DNA of 64,000 nt from Colwellia psychrerythraea (GCA_002163005.1 MAAF01000040.1:62001-126000), one strand, 5' to 3'; positions 21,901 through 31,345 are shown, counted from the stretch's first letter. The notes: a model not told the origin generated them from the sequence alone. Program-made: numbers and translations.

Positions 21901-22054
21901 TGGTTTATTACCCTTAGTTTTTGCAACGGGTCCTGGCGCAGAAATTCAAAAACCATTAGCTATTGTTGTTATCGGCGGCTTAATAACATCAACCATCACC
22001 ACCCTATATCTATTACCACTGTTTTACTGCTGGCTGGAGAAACGAAATGCCTGA
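18980..22054 (+). CDS. heavy-metal-type RND pump, CusA-like helix-4 motif
   Basis: This 1024-residue HME-type RND permease has the same overall layout as the CzcA at 1963. Its helix-4 signature is AIGMLVDSSVVIVEN: Asp401 and Glu408 are present, but the first Asp of the CzcA motif is replaced by Ala395. This matches the AIG..VD pattern of the Cu/Ag pump CusA more than the DFG..VDGA pattern of divalent-metal pumps. The pump probably has a different substrate from the first operon. The stop overlaps the DUF3240 start by eight bases. Confidence 0.88.
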   Translation: MLNFLIKFSLTQRLFVCIFVVITLLVGAKSWLNIPIDAFPEISPTQVKIVLKLPGMNALEIESQVTRVIETELLGIPSQEMLRSTTKYAITDITIDFEEGTDIYWARQQVNERLVNILPSLPSNISGGMAPMSTPLSEVFMFTVENPTLSLTQRRELLDWHIRPLLRTVSGVADVNSLGGFVKAYEITPDILLMQQYNISFNELETAITATNQNGGVGRLVKGNDTLILRTEGKFENIDSLKNVVIKTTKNKVIKLHNIATISIGSLTRYGAVSKNGEEAVQGLIIALKNSNTAKVVENVKSKLKTIEASLPTGTKINVFYDRSNLINTAINTITNALSQAVILVIVLLAIFLGDIRSSLVVALSLPMSALITFILMKEFDLSANLMSLGGLVIAIGMLVDSSVVIVENIVNRLSSNQHLPRLHVIYRACKEVATPVFSGTIIIIIVFSPLLMLSGLEGKLFTPVALTIVFAMLSALLLSLTIIPILASLLLKNEPVKQPKLVTLLQCFYSRTLRKTIEKPLVIVALSISTFIVSIILFQGLGKSFMPVLDEGDIIVQLEKSPSISLASSVDIDEQIEKALLKSTPEIIQIVARTGSDELGLDPMGLNETDVFMELAPKSIWRFDTKTELIEDIRNTLANYPGMNIGFTQPIQMRVSEMLTGGTGDISIKVFGNDIAKLTSLAEEISALANKVQGASDVQMALIEGGKYVNIKLIPEVASQFGLSTQALSHYLKYQLEGLKISSLLDGNHAIPIVFNRAKNTASTADEISSIHALKQKLILMPSNVLLPLGQVANISMKNGPLLIEREKGNRFSSVSANVVNRDVVSFVDELNMKIQNEITLPSGYTLTFGGEFESQQRATKNLLLLIPIALILIFIILFTTFNSLSKSSLIIANIPFALMGGVIALYVSNEYLSVPASVGFIALLGVAVLNGIVMISYFEQTKQFAESLHNRIIDGAKRRLRPVLMTATTAMFGLLPLVFATGPGAEIQKPLAIVVIGGLITSTITTLYLLPLFYCWLEKRNA

Positions 22055-22349
22055 ACAAGTAATATTTACGTTAAATGTACCAACGGATTTAAAAGATGAT
22101 GTCGTTGATAAATTAATCACCTTTTCGAGCATTACCGGATTTAATTTAAAAACGATAAATGGCTACAGCAAAGAACATAGTCAATTTGATATCACTGAAC
22201 AAGTTGAAGGCTATAGAGCTTTTTATCAAATCGAGGTACTGATACCTTTAAAAGATATTAAACAACTTAAGGCAAATCTCAATCCTATTTGCCAACCTGC
22301 CAAGTTAAAGTATTGGCTTACACCCGTTATAGAAAATGCACACTTTTAA
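22047..22349 (+). CDS. DUF3240 family protein
   Basis: This 100-residue soluble protein has a ferredoxin-like beta-alpha-beta pattern and matches DUF3240, a family found next to CzcA/CusA-type pumps. The conserved VPTDLKDDVVDKL start and a C-terminal strand (LKYWLTPVI) are present. It overlaps the pump gene by eight bases. The function is unknown; the fold is like that of small regulators or metal chaperones, but I see no Cys and few His. The assignment is from size, pattern and context. Confidence 0.75.
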   Translation: MPEQVIFTLNVPTDLKDDVVDKLITFSSITGFNLKTINGYSKEHSQFDITEQVEGYRAFYQIEVLIPLKDIKQLKANLNPICQPAKLKYWLTPVIENAHF

Positions 22350-22377
22350 CCCTATAGAAAATAAAAGAGAGGTTGAT

Positions 22378-23097
22378 ATGAATATCAAAAGAGAACAGGT
22401 TTTCGTATGGAGTGGTAAAATTAGACTTTTTCATTGGATAAATGTTATCGCCATTTTATTACTCATTGTTATTGGTGTTGTCATATTGAATGGCAAACTT
22501 TTTGGCGTAAGCACTGACGGAAAAGTGCTATTAAAAACAATACACGTGATCGTTGGTTATGTTTTTGCTGCAAACTTAATTTTTCGTTTAATCATTGCTT
22601 TTATTGGTAAAACATATGAAAGATGGGGCAAAATGTTACCTTTTAACAAAGGTTTTACTGAGGAATTAATTGAGTTTACCCAACAAAAAAGACTAGCGTA
22701 CAAGGGGCATAACCCAGCAGGTAAACTAATGGTATTAGCTCTGTTATCATTAATGAGTGTTCAAATGATTTCAGGTCTTGTCATCGCTGGTACTGATATT
22801 TATTACCCTCCTTTTGGTAACTATTTCACCCAGAACATCGCTATTGATAAAGACAATTTAGCGGTGATAAAACCTTATTCAAAAGAAAATATCGATGAGG
22901 TCTCTTATCAAGCAATGAGAGATTTTCGAAAACCCTTTATTACCGCGCATGTGTATTCTTTTTACTGCCTTTTATTTCTTATTCCATTGCATATTATCGG
23001 GGTCCTTGTTGCTGAAAGGCGAGAACGAAGCGCTATTGTTTCTGCGATGTTCAATGGTTATAAATATCTCCCTAAAGATGAGACAGCTGACCACTAG
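22378..23097 (+). CDS. di-haem cytochrome b561-type membrane protein
   Basis: This 239-residue inner-membrane cytochrome b has four main helices. The tracked ORF starts at 22336, but ATG 22378 has an AGAGAGG ribosome site and begins at the true N-terminus (MNIKREQVFVWSGKIRLFHW). Conserved haem-ligand His residues are seen in RLFHWINV, IHVIVGY, TAHVYSFY and LHIIG. Such proteins carry electrons between the quinone pool and a periplasmic partner, as in Ni/Fe hydrogenase cytochrome b subunits. No partner enzyme is nearby. Its place at the end of a metal-pump operon is unusual. Confidence 0.85.
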   Translation: MNIKREQVFVWSGKIRLFHWINVIAILLLIVIGVVILNGKLFGVSTDGKVLLKTIHVIVGYVFAANLIFRLIIAFIGKTYERWGKMLPFNKGFTEELIEFTQQKRLAYKGHNPAGKLMVLALLSLMSVQMISGLVIAGTDIYYPPFGNYFTQNIAIDKDNLAVIKPYSKENIDEVSYQAMRDFRKPFITAHVYSFYCLLFLIPLHIIGVLVAERRERSAIVSAMFNGYKYLPKDETADH

Positions 23098-23225
23098 ACA
23101 TAGCAGGTAAATACTGGCAATGCTCACTACAAAAATCGAATAATCAAAGTAGTGGGCATATCAAACGAGTTGTTAGCTAATAAAGAAAAATGATTTTGTA
23201 CCTAATTAATATTAACCAATAAGAA

Positions 23226-24428
23226 TTATCCTTTAAACTGCCATTTATCAAATTGATCCGCTGGCATAGGTCTGGCGATATAATACCCTTGGGCTACATC
23301 ACATCCTTCTGCTAATAATAAATTCCATGTGTCTTTGTCTTCAATACCTTCAGCGACCACTTCCATATGAAGCTTATGCGCTAACATAATGCAGGTTTCT
23401 ACAATGGCTTTACTCTCCTTCTCTTGCTTCATATTCGTAACAAAAGACTGGTCTATTTTTAATTCGGTAAAAGGCATTTTGTGTAACTGTGATAGCGATG
23501 AATAACCCGTGCCAAAATCATCAATGGATAGTTGAAAGCCCTTTAACCTAAAACGGGTAAAGATATCTAATGAAGTCACTTCACTATCCATTAATGCACT
23601 TTCTGTTAGCTCTAACACAATCATAGAAGGGTCAATTTCATACTTTTTAACCAGCATTCTTAGCTGCTCAGGCAATTTCAAGCTGGTTATGTTTTGTGCA
23701 GATATATTAATAGATAATCGAGTCGCTCTATTCAGTTTTTGCCAATGTACGCTTTGTTTTATCGCTAAATGGATTACTTCTTCAGAAAGCTGTTCAATTA
23801 AACCAGTTTGCTCCGCAAGTGCTATAAATTTATCAGGAAAAATAAGGCCAAACTCAGGGTGTAACCAACGAACGAGTACTTCAGCGCCATGGAGACATTC
23901 GGTTTTCATATTAATTTGAGGTTGGTAATATAATATCAGCTGTTTGTTATCAATAGCATCACGTAAGTCTTGTTCCGTTGGAATGAAGTCAAACTTACCT
24001 TGACTTGCTTTATCATTATTGGAGCTAGCAAACTCTCTTTGCGTCTTCTTATTCAATAGTGATATTAATAAGCACGTGAAGACATCTATGTTAATTGGTT
24101 TGGTAAAAGTATTGATTACATTCAAGCCACAACTTAACGCTAATGTTTCAGCTGAGTGCAATACACCACTATCGTAACCACTGACTAAAATCAATCTTGC
24201 CGGAGATCTATGCTCTGCTAAGTGCCTAATGACTTCAATGCCATCCATTTCTGGCATCATCAGATCTAATAGTATAATGTCTTCTGCATTCAGGGTTAAC
24301 GCTAGAAATTCACGCGGATTTTTAAATATTTCTACATGCGTAAAAATAGGCTCAATGATAGTGTTAAGTAAGTTGCACGTTAAGGTATCATCATCAACAA
24401 TAAAAACTCTATTGATCATACATATCAC
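23226..24428 (-). CDS. response regulator with EAL phosphodiesterase domain
   Basis: This 400-residue protein has a receiver domain (about 5-125; phospho-acceptor Asp in LLDLMMPEMDG) and an EAL domain (about 155-395). The catalytic signatures are kept: EVLVRW in place of EALxRW, ELTESAL, IDDFGTGYSSL, LKIDQSFV and VVAEGIED. It should hydrolyse c-di-GMP when activated. The start may be ATG 24428 or 24419; both overlap the end of the upstream hybrid kinase gene, so that kinase is the likely phosphodonor. It is the last gene of the three-gene signalling unit. Confidence 0.9.
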   Translation of the reverse strand: MICMINRVFIVDDDTLTCNLLNTIIEPIFTHVEIFKNPREFLALTLNAEDIILLDLMMPEMDGIEVIRHLAEHRSPARLILVSGYDSGVLHSAETLALSCGLNVINTFTKPINIDVFTCLLISLLNKKTQREFASSNNDKASQGKFDFIPTEQDLRDAIDNKQLILYYQPQINMKTECLHGAEVLVRWLHPEFGLIFPDKFIALAEQTGLIEQLSEEVIHLAIKQSVHWQKLNRATRLSINISAQNITSLKLPEQLRMLVKKYEIDPSMIVLELTESALMDSEVTSLDIFTRFRLKGFQLSIDDFGTGYSSLSQLHKMPFTELKIDQSFVTNMKQEKESKAIVETCIMLAHKLHMEVVAEGIEDKDTWNLLLAEGCDVAQGYYIARPMPADQFDKWQFKG

Positions 24429-27400
24429 CCTCGATACTTCCTTTTAAATCATTTTCCATTTGCTCTTTATTTTTCATAATATACTTATGTAACGGTTTAT
24501 CCATTTCCACGATATGGTCAACGAACCATGCGCTCATTTCTGTACTTAACCACCTTAGAATTTCTTTGTCAGAACAAACAGCAAGCTTTTGGTTGAATTG
24601 TTTGGCAATCATCTGGTGAACCTCACTATGATTTTTAGCATAGGGATAATTAATTTTTTTCATCAGCAATTCTTCGCTAGCAAAATGATCTTGAGTATAT
24701 TGCACTAACTTGGTGATAACTTCTTGTGCCGATTGTTGAACATCCTCCTTTCCTAACAAATATTGACAGCGATTAAGTATTGTAAACATTAACTTATGAT
24801 CGTCATCGAGCTCTCCTCCTTCATCAATACTCATTTCATTCGCCCATAATAATCTTTTTACAGGTGAGTAATTCTCGCTTGGTTTAGTTCTGAGATTGCT
24901 ACCCTGATTGTTACACTGCTCATCATCAAGAAGTGTATTAGCATCCTGTTTATTTAAACAATCTCTGATCCGACGGAGTAATAACTTATTTTCATAAGGC
25001 TTTTCAATGATAGCTTCGTCTAACTTTATTTTGTGACCAACTTGATCACCTTGAAAACCGCTAGCCAATAATATTTTTAATGTAGGATACAGCTTTTGCG
25101 CTTTTTCAACCAAAAGATAACCGTTCATTTTGGGCATAATAATGTCTGAAAACATCAAGTCTATTGAGTTTTCTTTTAAAGCAGCTAACGCCTCTATACC
25201 ATTTGTCGCGGTTAAAACTCGATAACCTTTTGCGGCTAAAATTGTTTGAGCTAAAGTACGAAGTTGAGGTTCATCGTCGACAACAAGAATGGTTTCATTT
25301 CCTCGCAAACTCAGCTGTTCTTCTTTATTTTCTCTGTTATATTCTTCTATATACTCTTCTTTAGGGATGGGGAAATATAGTGAAAATCTAGTCCCTGTTC
25401 CTAGCTCTGAATAGACATTAATAGCACCCATAGAGGATTTAATGAAACCATAGACTTGTGCTAACCCTAGTCCTGAACCTTGCTCTCCTTTAGTTGAGAA
25501 AAATGGTTCGAAAATTTTATCTTGAATAGCTTTGCTCATGCCTACACCATTATCTTCAATTGATAATTGTACATATTTACCATGATGAATATGAAAACTA
25601 CTTGCTTGATCTATTGATAATTCCACCTCACGCGTTGATAACGTTAACACTCCCCCTTGAGGCATTGCATGCATAGCATTAATTGCCATATTTAATAAAG
25701 CATCTTCAAAAGAACTTCGATCAATATCAATCTTATGAATATTATCATCAAGATTTAACGTTAACTCTATCGACAGTAATGTTTTACACAGTACATCTTT
25801 ATTATTTTTGATTAGACGATTAATATCTGATTTTTGACTGCAGTCGGGTGTTTTACGAGAGAACGAAAGCAATTTATGGGTTAGTTGTGCTCCTCTGTTA
25901 CCCGCTTGATGAATTTGGTCAACAAAATTAAACAAGGCAGGTTGTTCTTTTAGCTGAGCTTTTAAAATATCGCTATAACCAATAATAACACCCAGCATAT
26001 TGTTATAATCATGGGCAATACCACCGGTAAGTTGCCCAAGTGCTTCCATCTTTTGTGTTCTATTTAACAGTTTTTCATGTTGTTTTGTTTTTGACAAGTC
26101 ATGACAAACTCCCACAAATCGTTTTCGTTCACCGTGGTTTTTAGGGAGCTCCGCGATAGTTAGATGTAAGGGAAATGTTTCATGATCTTTATTTTCCCCG
26201 ATAAGCTCCCGGCCTTTTCCTATTATTTGGGTTTCACCCGTTAATAAATAATTTTTAATGTAATCATCGTGTTGCGTAGCTAACTTTTCAGGCATCAATA
26301 AACTAACATTTTTACCAACTAATTCTTCGGTGGTATAGCCAAACATATGCTCTGTGGCCCTATTACAACTCTGTATCAAACCTAAATCATTAATAGTAAT
26401 AACGGCATCAAATATAGCGTCAAGTGTTTGAGATAACTCCTTTTGTTGTTTAGATATTTTGGCGAGATTAGCAATATGTTCGGTCACATCATGGCCAATC
26501 CCTATCACTCCACCAATAGCACCATTTTCATTTCTTAAGGGAAATTTTGAGGTTTCAAGCACTTTATTGCCATCAAGAGGTCGACGGCTGGGCGTAATAA
26601 CGCACTTCCCATTCAATACTTTCTGATCTTGCATTCTAAATTTGTTTATTTGCTCATCAGTATAATTAAATTGTTGATCTGTTTTTCCAATTAATGACTG
26701 TGATGACTGTTTTAAAGACTTGGCAAAAGCATTATTAGCTAAAATATATTGATATTCTGTATTCTTAGCAAAAATCAAATCAGGTGTTGAATTAATAACA
26801 TTTTGAATGATTGTATTCGATTGTTTTAATTTAAGTTCTACTTGTTTTTTCTCTGTAATATCAATAACAATGCCTTGATAAAAAGAAACTCTTCCATCCT
26901 CATCACGTTCAATAGTTGTTCTGTCATCAACCCAAAATACCCGTCCTGAAGGAGAGATAATACGATATTCATGAATAAACTGTTTTACCCCTTTTTCAGT
27001 GAAATGGGCAACTTCTTGCATCACTCGTGCTAAGTCTTGAGGATGTAACATATCGGTATATTTAATTTTCCCCGAGAGTAAATCACTTGCCTGAACCCCT
27101 AATAAGTCAACATTACTTGATACATGCTCTACTGAGCAATCTGGCTTCCAGCGAAAGGCAATGACTGGGCTATTTTCAATAACAAGCTTTGATTTCTCAA
27201 GGTTATCTCGATAATGCTTTAATTGAGTGATATCGCGTGCATTAACCATAACCCCATAAATATTGCCGTCGTTTTGGTAATAGGGCGATAGTTCAATTTC
27301 CATAAACAAGTGATGTTCCGCAGTAAGTTTCATCCACCTCTCTAGCTTAATAACATTGCCAGCTAAACAATGTTCACAATAACTTTTAATCTTTGATTCA

Positions 27401-28440
27401 AAATATGCTTTACCAAAAATGTCACTGAGATGTTTACCCACAACCTGTTCAATTGTTAAATCAAGCTTTTCTACATAGGCTTGGTTCACGGCTAAATAGA
27501 CAAAGTTATCATCAAGTAATGCTTGCAGGCCCGAAGATAAAGTCACCATTGATTTGTATCGATGTAGATTTTTATTACTTTCATCTTGAAAAATCATCAA
27601 TTTTTTAGTGACAAGCACAGCCATAAAACCACAGATGACAGAAAATATAATAAGAATAGAGGTAGATAAGAAAATTGAATTATTAACAGCGTTAACTGTA
27701 AACATAAAATGTTGAACTAGCCCTGTTATAAATACACTCAAAACCGTGAAAGGTGTAATAAATCGTATCAAAGCGGTGGAGGGTGATACGTGAGTAAATA
27801 TTTTCATTAAATAATTTTTATTATCATTTATTATCAGTATTCCAGACACACATAAAAAGCCTAAACTGGTGGATAAAGCCATTGGGATAATGTCTTGTGT
27901 ATTATAAAATAAAGGCGATTTATAGAGATAAGTAACAATAAATAATAATGAAGTTAATGATAGAAGCGTTGTGAACGCATGTTTGATTAGGTTGATAAAA
28001 TGACTAGATGTACTTTTTTTGTCTTGACTCAATAGTATCAGTAAAACACAACTGCTGAGAACAAAACAAAACCCTGTTACAGGAGACATTCTAGCAAGAG
28101 GGAGCCCTTTAAAATATCCATAACTTGGAACCAGGTAACTCTCAAAATTAAGTTCAACACCTGTTAAATGCTCAATAATTTCTAACAGTCCAAACAGAGC
28201 AACAATCAATAACGTTAGCCCGATAGATTTTTTATAACGATAAAATTCACTCGTATATTTAACCCAAACGAGTGAGACAAAAGTAGTCACTAAAAATGAA
28301 ACTGAGGTTGACGGTGCCATTGGAATAAAGCCATCGTCAATACTTAGAAAAAAGTCAAATATAGGTAAATATAAAATGCCACCTAGCAAAGCTAGGCTAA
28401 ATACACTTACAAACAGCATTATATTTAATTTGTGTTTCAC
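24409..28440 (-). CDS. hybrid histidine kinase with C-terminal hemerythrin domain
   Basis: This 1343-residue sensor has eight or so N-terminal membrane helices (about 1-285), several PAS domains (about 300-770), a His-kinase core with phospho-acceptor His near 809 (GGIAHDYNNMLG), an ATPase domain (EDNGVGMS, GSGLGLAQVYGF), a receiver domain (Asp near 1098, FSDIIMPKMNG) and a C-terminal hemerythrin domain (about 1197-1330). The last has the di-iron pattern: DDDHKLMF, HFASEELL, HSEVHQ and DHIVEMD. Hemerythrins bind O2 or NO, so the kinase probably gauges oxygen or redox state. Hemerythrin placed after the receiver is an unusual order. It overlaps the EAL regulator gene. Confidence 0.9.
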   Translation of the reverse strand: MKHKLNIMLFVSVFSLALLGGILYLPIFDFFLSIDDGFIPMAPSTSVSFLVTTFVSLVWVKYTSEFYRYKKSIGLTLLIVALFGLLEIIEHLTGVELNFESYLVPSYGYFKGLPLARMSPVTGFCFVLSSCVLLILLSQDKKSTSSHFINLIKHAFTTLLSLTSLLFIVTYLYKSPLFYNTQDIIPMALSTSLGFLCVSGILIINDNKNYLMKIFTHVSPSTALIRFITPFTVLSVFITGLVQHFMFTVNAVNNSIFLSTSILIIFSVICGFMAVLVTKKLMIFQDESNKNLHRYKSMVTLSSGLQALLDDNFVYLAVNQAYVEKLDLTIEQVVGKHLSDIFGKAYFESKIKSYCEHCLAGNVIKLERWMKLTAEHHLFMEIELSPYYQNDGNIYGVMVNARDITQLKHYRDNLEKSKLVIENSPVIAFRWKPDCSVEHVSSNVDLLGVQASDLLSGKIKYTDMLHPQDLARVMQEVAHFTEKGVKQFIHEYRIISPSGRVFWVDDRTTIERDEDGRVSFYQGIVIDITEKKQVELKLKQSNTIIQNVINSTPDLIFAKNTEYQYILANNAFAKSLKQSSQSLIGKTDQQFNYTDEQINKFRMQDQKVLNGKCVITPSRRPLDGNKVLETSKFPLRNENGAIGGVIGIGHDVTEHIANLAKISKQQKELSQTLDAIFDAVITINDLGLIQSCNRATEHMFGYTTEELVGKNVSLLMPEKLATQHDDYIKNYLLTGETQIIGKGRELIGENKDHETFPLHLTIAELPKNHGERKRFVGVCHDLSKTKQHEKLLNRTQKMEALGQLTGGIAHDYNNMLGVIIGYSDILKAQLKEQPALFNFVDQIHQAGNRGAQLTHKLLSFSRKTPDCSQKSDINRLIKNNKDVLCKTLLSIELTLNLDDNIHKIDIDRSSFEDALLNMAINAMHAMPQGGVLTLSTREVELSIDQASSFHIHHGKYVQLSIEDNGVGMSKAIQDKIFEPFFSTKGEQGSGLGLAQVYGFIKSSMGAINVYSELGTGTRFSLYFPIPKEEYIEEYNRENKEEQLSLRGNETILVVDDEPQLRTLAQTILAAKGYRVLTATNGIEALAALKENSIDLMFSDIIMPKMNGYLLVEKAQKLYPTLKILLASGFQGDQVGHKIKLDEAIIEKPYENKLLLRRIRDCLNKQDANTLLDDEQCNNQGSNLRTKPSENYSPVKRLLWANEMSIDEGGELDDDHKLMFTILNRCQYLLGKEDVQQSAQEVITKLVQYTQDHFASEELLMKKINYPYAKNHSEVHQMIAKQFNQKLAVCSDKEILRWLSTEMSAWFVDHIVEMDKPLHKYIMKNKEQMENDLKGSIEGDMYDQ

Positions 28441-28551
28441 TTGTATTCCTTTACTTTTTTATCAAAAAATTTAAGAGAGTTTTTAATTTATTCTCTACTA
28501 AATTTTACTACTCAAATGTTGCTGGAATAAAGGCTCTGCCCTTAAGTCCAA

Positions 28552-29124
28552 TCAATTTAAAGCCAGTTGTCTTAATAAAATAGGAACATCTATCGGTTTA
28601 TTTAAACAAGTTTCAGCGCCAATATTTTTCAGTTTATCAACATCACTTTGACTAACATTTCCAGAAATAGTAATCACTCTAATATGATTTTGCAGCGGAT
28701 TATCCTTTACAGCTTGGCATACTTGAAAGCCATCAAGACCTGGCATTTTAAGGTCTAACAACAGTATGTTTGGGTTGAAGTCGTGAAGCTTGTTCGCCGC
28801 ATCAAAACCATCTAAACTGATTTCAACTTCAACATTTTTAATTTCTATTTTAAGCAGCGTTTTTAGAAATTCAGCAAAATGAATATCATCATCAACAATC
28901 AAAACTTTAGGATTTTCACCGGTATTGGTATTTAGTTGAATGTTTTTTTTAGTGGCAAATTCTTTTATATCATCAAGTTTAAAGCGACGATGCCCCCCTG
29001 CAGTAACTCTTGCTTTTAAGCTCCCTCTTTCTGCCCACAAACGCACTGCAGCAGTAGAAACCATAAGTAATTCAGCTACCTCTTTAGGTGTTAAGTAGCT
29101 TTTTACTGATTTTTTCAATGACAT
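28552..29124 (-). CDS. MerR-type HTH fused to a receiver domain
   Basis: This 190-residue protein joins an N-terminal MerR/excisionase-type helix-turn-helix (about 8-62; LTPKEVAELLMVSTAAVRLW, TAGGHRRFKLDDI) to a C-terminal receiver (about 70-188; VLIVDDDIHFAEF, phospho-Asp in LLLDLKMPGLDG, Lys in LNKPID). Domain order is reversed relative to normal response regulators. It precedes the hybrid kinase gene by about 110 bases on the same strand, so it is the likely DNA-binding output of that kinase. Targets are unknown. Confidence 0.85.
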   Translation of the reverse strand: MSLKKSVKSYLTPKEVAELLMVSTAAVRLWAERGSLKARVTAGGHRRFKLDDIKEFATKKNIQLNTNTGENPKVLIVDDDIHFAEFLKTLLKIEIKNVEVEISLDGFDAANKLHDFNPNILLLDLKMPGLDGFQVCQAVKDNPLQNHIRVITISGNVSQSDVDKLKNIGAETCLNKPIDVPILLRQLALN

Positions 29125-29343
29125 TGAAATAACTTACTTGATAATTGATGAGTAATAATTATCCGCTAACATATAAGAAGACCTTAACCTTTTACATAAT
29201 TTTTATTCTTTATTTGGTAATGTTTGATCCACATCAAGCGAGTTTAATGTTTGTTGCGTTTTTTGCGAATTTCATTGTTTTTATGCTTCTATTCCGTAAA
29301 CTTTACGTTCATAAGTAACTTAAAAAATTCACAGAAGGCTCTA

Positions 29344-31332
29344 ATGAGACTTGTAGATATATCGTTTAATAAGAAAATTTTTATTTTATTGCTATTCCCT
29401 CTATTGGGATTTTTAGGCGTAGGAATAAATGCCATTGTCTCTTCCCTCTCGACCAACAATGAAATGGAAGAACTTGGCAAGTACACTGAGCTTTCTTCTG
29501 TGTATAGTGAACTCGTTCACGAGTTACAAAAGGAGAGAGGAATGACCGCAGGTTTCCTTAGCTCAAAAGGGGTGAAATTTGCCTATAAACTACCAAGCCA
29601 AAGACAGAAAACCTCCAATATAGCGGAAAAAAGAGTAAATTACTGGCAACAACATTCATTTGATAATAAACAAATTCAGCAATTAAATGACAATATTAAT
29701 CAACGCATAAGTATGCTTGCTCAAATTAGAAGTAATGTTGATGACTTATCAATTCCCGTATCGGATGCGCTAGCCTTCTATACCAAAACCAATGAATTAT
29801 TGTTAAGTGTTTCAACTATCATTGCTAAAATTTCTACTAATGCGGAAATAACAAAAGAAACAGTCGCTTATTATAATTTCCTGCAAGGTAAAGAAAGAGC
29901 GGGTATTGAAAGGGCTGTATTAACAGGCACCTTTGCTTCGGGTAAATTTAATCAGGGAATGTATCCAAAATTCATTCGATTTCTTGCGGAACAAAACACA
30001 TATTTTTATAGTTTTAATGCCTTCGCCAGTGATGAAAATAAAGGTTACTTCATTCAAAAGCAAAGTGAACCATCAATCACAGAAGTGACAAAACTAAGAA
30101 CAATAGCGATAGATAATGCTACTTCAGGAAAGTTTAATGTTGACGCCACTTATTGGTTCGAACAATCAACTAAAAGAATTGGCGTATTAAAAAATATTGA
30201 AGATAAGTTAAATCAATCGTTATTGATTCTAACTAAAGAAACCCAAGATAAAGCGTTCAACTCTTTAATATATTACGTAACATCTTCACTTGCTATTCTC
30301 TTGTTAGTTGCCATTATTAGTTTCTATATTATGAGAGAGCTACATAACCAAGTCACAGACCTTACTTCTGTTATGTCAAAAGTTAGTGATGGAAATGATT
30401 TAACTGCCAGAGCAAAATTTACCGGTAAGAGCGAGTTAGGCCAAATTTCTACAGCCTTAAATTTAACACTTGAGAAGTTTTCTGGTGCAATGAATGAAAT
30501 TTCTACCTCAAGTACAATGCTTGCCGCTGCGGCAGAGGAAACATCACAAACATGTGAACATAACTCACGTTCTTTGGTTGAACAACAAGATGAAATTACC
30601 CTTATTGCTGCTGCGATAGAAGAGTTGTCAGCAACAGTTAAGGAAGTTGCAGGTAATACTCAGTTAGCCGCTGATTCAGCAAAAGAAGCTGATGAACAAG
30701 CACAAGGTGGCGCGGATGTTGTACAAGAGTCTTACCACTCAATTGAACGCCTTGCTGAAGAAATAAATAATTTGGCGTTAAGAATAACAAGCCTTCACGA
30801 AAGTAGTAACAATATCACTAGTGTGGTTGATGTTATTAAATCAGTAGCCGAGCAAACTAACTTACTTGCCTTAAATGCTGCAATTGAAGCAGCAAGAGCC
30901 GGTGAACAAGGGCGTGGGTTTGCTGTTGTTGCTGATGAAGTGAGAACGTTAGCACAAAGAACTCAACAATCTACCAGTGAAATTGAAGGTTTTATTTCGG
31001 CCTTACAATCAGATGCTAACTCGGCTTATAGTGTTATAGAAAAGAGTCAAAAAATGGCACTAAATGCTGTAGAAAACTCTAAAAATGTTGAGCAAACGTT
31101 AGGTGCTATCACCCATTCCGTCAGTAATATTTTTGCAATGACCGAGCAAGTTGCCGTTGCCGTAGAAGAGCAAGCGATGGTTACTCAAGATGTCGCTAAA
31201 AATGTTGTAACTATTGAACATAAGTCAATGGAATCGGCAACAGGCTCAACTCAAATCACCACAACAGCAAAAGAACAAGCGATGTTAGCCGTAACGTTAC
31301 AAGATATATCAACGATATTCAAAATATCTTAA
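29344..31332 (+). CDS. methyl-accepting chemotaxis protein with NIT sensor domain
   Basis: This chemoreceptor has 662 residues from ATG 29344, which has an AGAAGG ribosome site; the tracked TTG start 93 bases earlier adds a poor N-terminus. The first membrane helix (about 10-30) is followed by a periplasmic NIT domain (about 45-290; ELVHELQKERGMTAGFLSS and QGKERAGIERAVL are typical), known in other proteins to sense nitrate or nitrite. A second helix (about 312-333), a HAMP domain and the cytoplasmic signalling domain follow, with the hairpin tip EQTNLLALNAAIEAARAGEQ. No CheW-binding C-terminal pentapeptide for CheR is seen. The gene is divergent from the HTH-receiver gene. Confidence 0.92.
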   Translation: MRLVDISFNKKIFILLLFPLLGFLGVGINAIVSSLSTNNEMEELGKYTELSSVYSELVHELQKERGMTAGFLSSKGVKFAYKLPSQRQKTSNIAEKRVNYWQQHSFDNKQIQQLNDNINQRISMLAQIRSNVDDLSIPVSDALAFYTKTNELLLSVSTIIAKISTNAEITKETVAYYNFLQGKERAGIERAVLTGTFASGKFNQGMYPKFIRFLAEQNTYFYSFNAFASDENKGYFIQKQSEPSITEVTKLRTIAIDNATSGKFNVDATYWFEQSTKRIGVLKNIEDKLNQSLLILTKETQDKAFNSLIYYVTSSLAILLLVAIISFYIMRELHNQVTDLTSVMSKVSDGNDLTARAKFTGKSELGQISTALNLTLEKFSGAMNEISTSSTMLAAAAEETSQTCEHNSRSLVEQQDEITLIAAAIEELSATVKEVAGNTQLAADSAKEADEQAQGGADVVQESYHSIERLAEEINNLALRITSLHESSNNITSVVDVIKSVAEQTNLLALNAAIEAARAGEQGRGFAVVADEVRTLAQRTQQSTSEIEGFISALQSDANSAYSVIEKSQKMALNAVENSKNVEQTLGAITHSVSNIFAMTEQVAVAVEEQAMVTQDVAKNVVTIEHKSMESATGSTQITTTAKEQAMLAVTLQDISTIFKIS

Positions 31333-31345
31333 TGTCTTGAGCTTT

